Origin: Candidatus Saccharimonadota bacterium
GTDB lineage: Bacteria > Patescibacteriota > Saccharimonadia > UBA4664
Length of the DNA stretch: 14,385 nucleotides
Assembly (NCBI GenBank): GCA_029288275.1
Contig: JARIHM010000186.1
Span: 1-14,385 of the forward strand
Direction: 5' to 3'
Numbering within the stretch: position 1 is the stretch's first letter; every line of letters begins with the position of its first letter. Position numbers and translations under genes: made by a program. Of this stretch, positions 12,231-14,385 are shown piece by piece. Under the pieces are notes generated by a model, which saw only the letters and a program-made list of their open reading frames with translations, did no database searches and was not told the DNA's origin.

Positions 12231-12920
12231 ATGAAGAAGACATTATCGCATCAAGAGCTCACCCGCTTAGCCGTTCCTACGGTAGCTATGCCGCACCATG
12301 AGGCCCGCCTGAAGTATGCCTTGCTTTCCTCGCATCAAAGTCATTTGGCAAAACCAAACATAGCAAGAAGTATCCAGAAAGGATGGAATACGATTATGGC
12401 ACATAAAAAGATTATGATGGGCGGTGCGGCCCTGGGGGCCGCCGTGGTCGGGTTGACTGTGGCAAGCTTGGTAGGCCCCATGACTGCAACGGCCTCGGCC
12501 CAGGGTATGGCCCGGCAGGGTGCGCAGGCGCTCACTACCTTATCGCCCGTCGAGCAAGCCAAAATTCAAGCCCGTACTAGCCTGGGCATTGCGACGGATC
12601 TCCAGGCGGCTCAGGCGGCTAAGGATGCTCGTGCACTCAGCTATACTGAGGCCGCCGCGCAATATCCGGCCCTAAGCAGCACGGTGTCGCACGATCTAGC
12701 CTTTGTGGGCTTTACACGTGATGACGGCGCCAAGGTATTGATTGGCCTTGACCGCCACCGGCTGCCGGTCTATGAGCTGGTGAATGACACTACTCACGGC
12801 AACGCAGCAAGCGTGAGTGGTACTGGGGTTGGCGGCTCAAGCGGCGCCCCAAGTCAGCCCATCAACGGTACGCCCATCACGATACCAGTGAATGGCACAG
12901 CCGGTATGGTTCATAATTAG
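12231..12920 (+). CDS. Single-pass membrane protein, probable anti-sigma factor
   Basis: A 229-aa protein with a 58-residue cytoplasmic N-terminus holding a helical segment (LTRLAVPTVAMPHHEARLKYALLSSH). One membrane helix follows at about 61-83 (MMGGAALGAAVVGLTVASLVG). An Ala-rich outside region continues, then SHDLAFVGFTRDDGAKVLIGLDRHRLPVYELVN and a Gly/Ser/Pro-rich tail. No zinc-binding HxxxCxxC motif is present, so it is not a classical ZAS anti-sigma domain. The anti-sigma role rests on its position six bases after the ECF gene, a GAGGAA site in the gap, and the N-in/C-out topology. The extracytoplasmic part could sense the signal. The pair is closed by the terminator at 12947. Confidence 0.6.
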   Translation: MKKTLSHQELTRLAVPTVAMPHHEARLKYALLSSHQSHLAKPNIARSIQKGWNTIMAHKKIMMGGAALGAAVVGLTVASLVGPMTATASAQGMARQGAQALTTLSPVEQAKIQARTSLGIATDLQAAQAAKDARALSYTEAAAQYPALSSTVSHDLAFVGFTRDDGAKVLIGLDRHRLPVYELVNDTTHGNAASVSGTGVGGSSGAPSQPINGTPITIPVNGTAGMVHN

Positions 12921-12946
12921 CTGCGCGTCCAAAATTAGACCTTCAC

Positions 12947-12976
12947 TGTCGGCTCCGCGAGGGGCCGACACCTTTA
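12947..12976 (+). terminator. Terminator of the sigma/anti-sigma operon
   Basis: A 10-bp stem with one T-G pair (12947-12956 with 12961-12970) capped by a GCGA tetraloop, followed by CCTTTAT. It lies 26 bases after the stop. Confidence 0.8.
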
Positions 12977-13106
12977 TCTGGAAAATAGCAAAATTTTAGC
13001 TCTATATAAGAAAAACTCGCAATAATAGATCAGAATCCCTTGCTCATGATATTTGCCGCGATAGCTTCGGTAAACCCCCAAAAAATGCCCGTAAATCACA
13101 GAGTTT

Positions 13107-13173
13107 TTACGTAAGACCCACTAAGCATGATGCTTATGCTTGCCGTGTATGATGGCGACGGATCATTACGTAA
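13107..13173. promoter_or_regulatory. Regulatory region with two TTACGTAA palindromes
   Basis: TTACGTAA occurs at 13107-13114 and 13166-13173, the latter as the larger palindrome ATTACGTAAT. Between them lies a possible -10, TATGAT (13148-13153), preceded by TG; no clear -35 is seen. The second copy would lie at the transcript start. The remainder of the 266-base gap (12921-13186) is AT-rich, with no ORF that I can support. Confidence 0.35.
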
Positions 13174-13186
13174 TAGAAAGGATTCT

Positions 13187-14308
13187 ATGAACAAACTTCA
13201 TAAACTAAGACTCGCTGGTCTGCAGTTGCTGACCGTGGGTGCGGTTTTGGCCGGTTCGCTCGGGCTCGGTGTGGCGCAAGCTGCGAGCTCTGATGCGGTT
13301 GGGGCAGCGGCCAAGCCCGTACCAGCAGCACCGCGGGCGGCTGTTAATGCGCTGAGCGCGCCCTTGGCCGCCAAGTCGCAAGCCGCCGCTGTGACGCCGG
13401 CCGTAGCCTGGACGGCCAGCCTATCGGCCAGCTCAACCTCGCTCTGGCCTACTCAGTACACTACGCTGACGGCCAGCACCAACATGAATGTAGGCCCCAC
13501 GCCTTGGTACCTAGGGATCTACGACGCCACCACCGGTGCTTCCGTAGCTATCTGTGGTACGGGTACCACCTGTTCGGCCTCGGTGACGCAGGCTTCGGCT
13601 ACCACGCACAGCTACCGTGCTTACGTGGCGTCATACTCTACGACCAATCCGCCGGCTAACATCCAGGCGGCTAGTAGCTACGTTACGGTGACATGGCGCA
13701 GCATTAGCGTTTCACTGAGCGCTAACCCCACCACCTTGGCGATTGGCAGTGCTACCACCCTGACGGCTAGCACCAGCGCCGATGTAGGCCCCACGCCGTT
13801 CTGGACCCAGATCTTCGACCTCAACACTGGTGTGCGCGTAGCCGTCTGTGGCTTTGGTACCAGCTGTACTGGCACGACCAGCCAGGCAGCAGCGACAACT
13901 CACAAGTTTGTGGCCTACGTAGCCAGCTACAGCAGCACCTTGCCTTTGAGTAACGTTCAAGCTACCTCTCTGCCAGCCTACGTTACCTGGGCTAACACGG
14001 GCTACCGGGTCACTTCACTGACGACCACTCGTACCAGCTACGGCCACGACACCGTGACGGCTACGAGCAATGTCAACGTGGGCCCGACGCCGTACTACAT
14101 TGAGATTTTCAACCTCAACACGGGTGCGCGTATTGCGGTCTGTGGTACCGGTACGAGCTGCTCTGCTACGAATGTAGCCTTGGGCTTTGGCCAGAACAAC
14201 TTTGTGGCCTTCATTTCCTCGTACGATTCAGCTATTCCGCCACTCAACACGCAGGCTAGCTCCAAGGTTGTGAGCGATTGGTTCTTCCCAATTATCTTCC
14301 AGCCCTAA
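13187..14308 (+). CDS. Secreted protein with three Cys-loop beta repeats
   Basis: A 373-aa protein with a classical signal peptide. A basic start (NKLHKLRL) and hydrophobic core about 9-28 are followed by an AQA site at about 30-32, so it should be exported. An Ala/Pro-rich spacer runs to about 72. Three repeats of about 98 residues follow. Each opens with an S-x-T-x-L strand pattern, contains VGPTP(W/F/Y) at about 102, 200 and 299, then a strand ending in C-G-x-G-T-x-C at 123-129, 221-227 and 319-325, and a YVASYS-type strand. They look like Ig-like or adhesin-like beta domains with one short disulfide loop each. The protein has no anchor, so it may be secreted or held by its partners. ATG 13187 has AAAGGA at 13177-13182; the upstream ATG at 13127 would precede the promoter and disrupt the signal peptide. 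Confidence 0.7.
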   Translation: MNKLHKLRLAGLQLLTVGAVLAGSLGLGVAQAASSDAVGAAAKPVPAAPRAAVNALSAPLAAKSQAAAVTPAVAWTASLSASSTSLWPTQYTTLTASTNMNVGPTPWYLGIYDATTGASVAICGTGTTCSASVTQASATTHSYRAYVASYSTTNPPANIQAASSYVTVTWRSISVSLSANPTTLAIGSATTLTASTSADVGPTPFWTQIFDLNTGVRVAVCGFGTSCTGTTSQAAATTHKFVAYVASYSSTLPLSNVQATSLPAYVTWANTGYRVTSLTTTRTSYGHDTVTATSNVNVGPTPYYIEIFNLNTGARIAVCGTGTSCSATNVALGFGQNNFVAFISSYDSAIPPLNTQASSKVVSDWFFPIIFQP

Positions 14309-14327
14309 ACTGGCTCAGATATGAAAG

Positions 14328-14366
14328 AGGGCCGCTCGGAAATACTTCCGAGCGGCCCTTGTGTTG
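14328..14366 (+). terminator. Terminator after the repeat protein
   Basis: A perfect 14-bp stem (14328-14341 with 14346-14359), ATAC loop, followed by the T-rich TGTGTTG. It lies about 20 bases after the stop. Confidence 0.88.
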
Positions 14367-14385
14367 ACTAGGCAGAATCTTGAAC

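Noticed and set aside
1..14385. Mobile elements, CRISPR arrays, rRNA or tRNA genes
   Set aside because: None seen: no spaced direct repeats, no transposase or integrase motifs, and no cloverleaf pattern on either strand by eye.

Overview
The window reads as ordinary bacterial chromosome from a compact, GC-moderate to GC-rich genome. Gaps are short, convergent genes overlap at their ends, and TAA, TAG and TGA all serve as stops, so the code is the standard bacterial one. Shine-Dalgarno starts and apparently leaderless starts occur side by side. I see no rRNA, tRNA, CRISPR array, transposase or phage gene. The mix of many small proteins, PadR/HAAS-type and DUF proteins, leaderless genes and cell-surface proteins with Pro/Thr linkers would fit an uncultured lineage such as Saccharibacteria (Patescibacteria) or a relative of Chloroflexi or Actinobacteria. 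This is a guess by style, not a marker-gene assignment.

Left part (1-6450). Two minus-strand genes encode a P-loop kinase-like protein and a DUF1801 protein. A divergent, membrane-anchored Pro/Thr-linker surface protein follows, then the wreck of a tiny minus-strand gene that still has promoter, ribosome binding site and ATG. Next come a DUF1905/YdeI-like protein and a small unknown basic protein. A PadR repressor is followed by an unusual partner: a HAAS-type N-terminal domain fused to a long pentapeptide-repeat region. A compact operon encodes cytidylate kinase, an FAD/NAD(P) ferredoxin-reductase-like flavoprotein and a DUF488 protein, and ends against a small three-helix membrane protein on the other strand.

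Middle part (6480-10740). This block looks more GC-rich by eye and is organised differently. It has four or five transcription units, several with a TTGAxx / N16-17 / TATNNT promoter, a leader of about 30-35 nt and a ribosome binding site, and most are closed by a strong terminator. It holds a 101-aa unknown, a membrane protein, two paralogous proteins of about 295 aa whose C-terminal halves carry serpin hallmarks, a 134-aa unknown behind the first of them, and a string of four tiny Arg-rich ORFs before a strong terminator. This is the best candidate for undescribed biology here.

Right part (10740-14385). Exonuclease III (leaderless) is followed by an ECF sigma factor and a single-pass membrane protein placed and shaped like its anti-sigma factor. 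A secreted protein follows, built from three roughly 98-residue repeats each with a Cys-X5-Cys loop and closed by a strong terminator.

Two initiation styles stand out. At least five genes (padR-like, cmk, the 6110-6451 membrane protein, the 6930 membrane protein and xth) have a -10 hexamer ending exactly seven bases before the A of the start codon, with TGCTA at or next to the hexamer. Their transcripts should therefore begin at the start codon.
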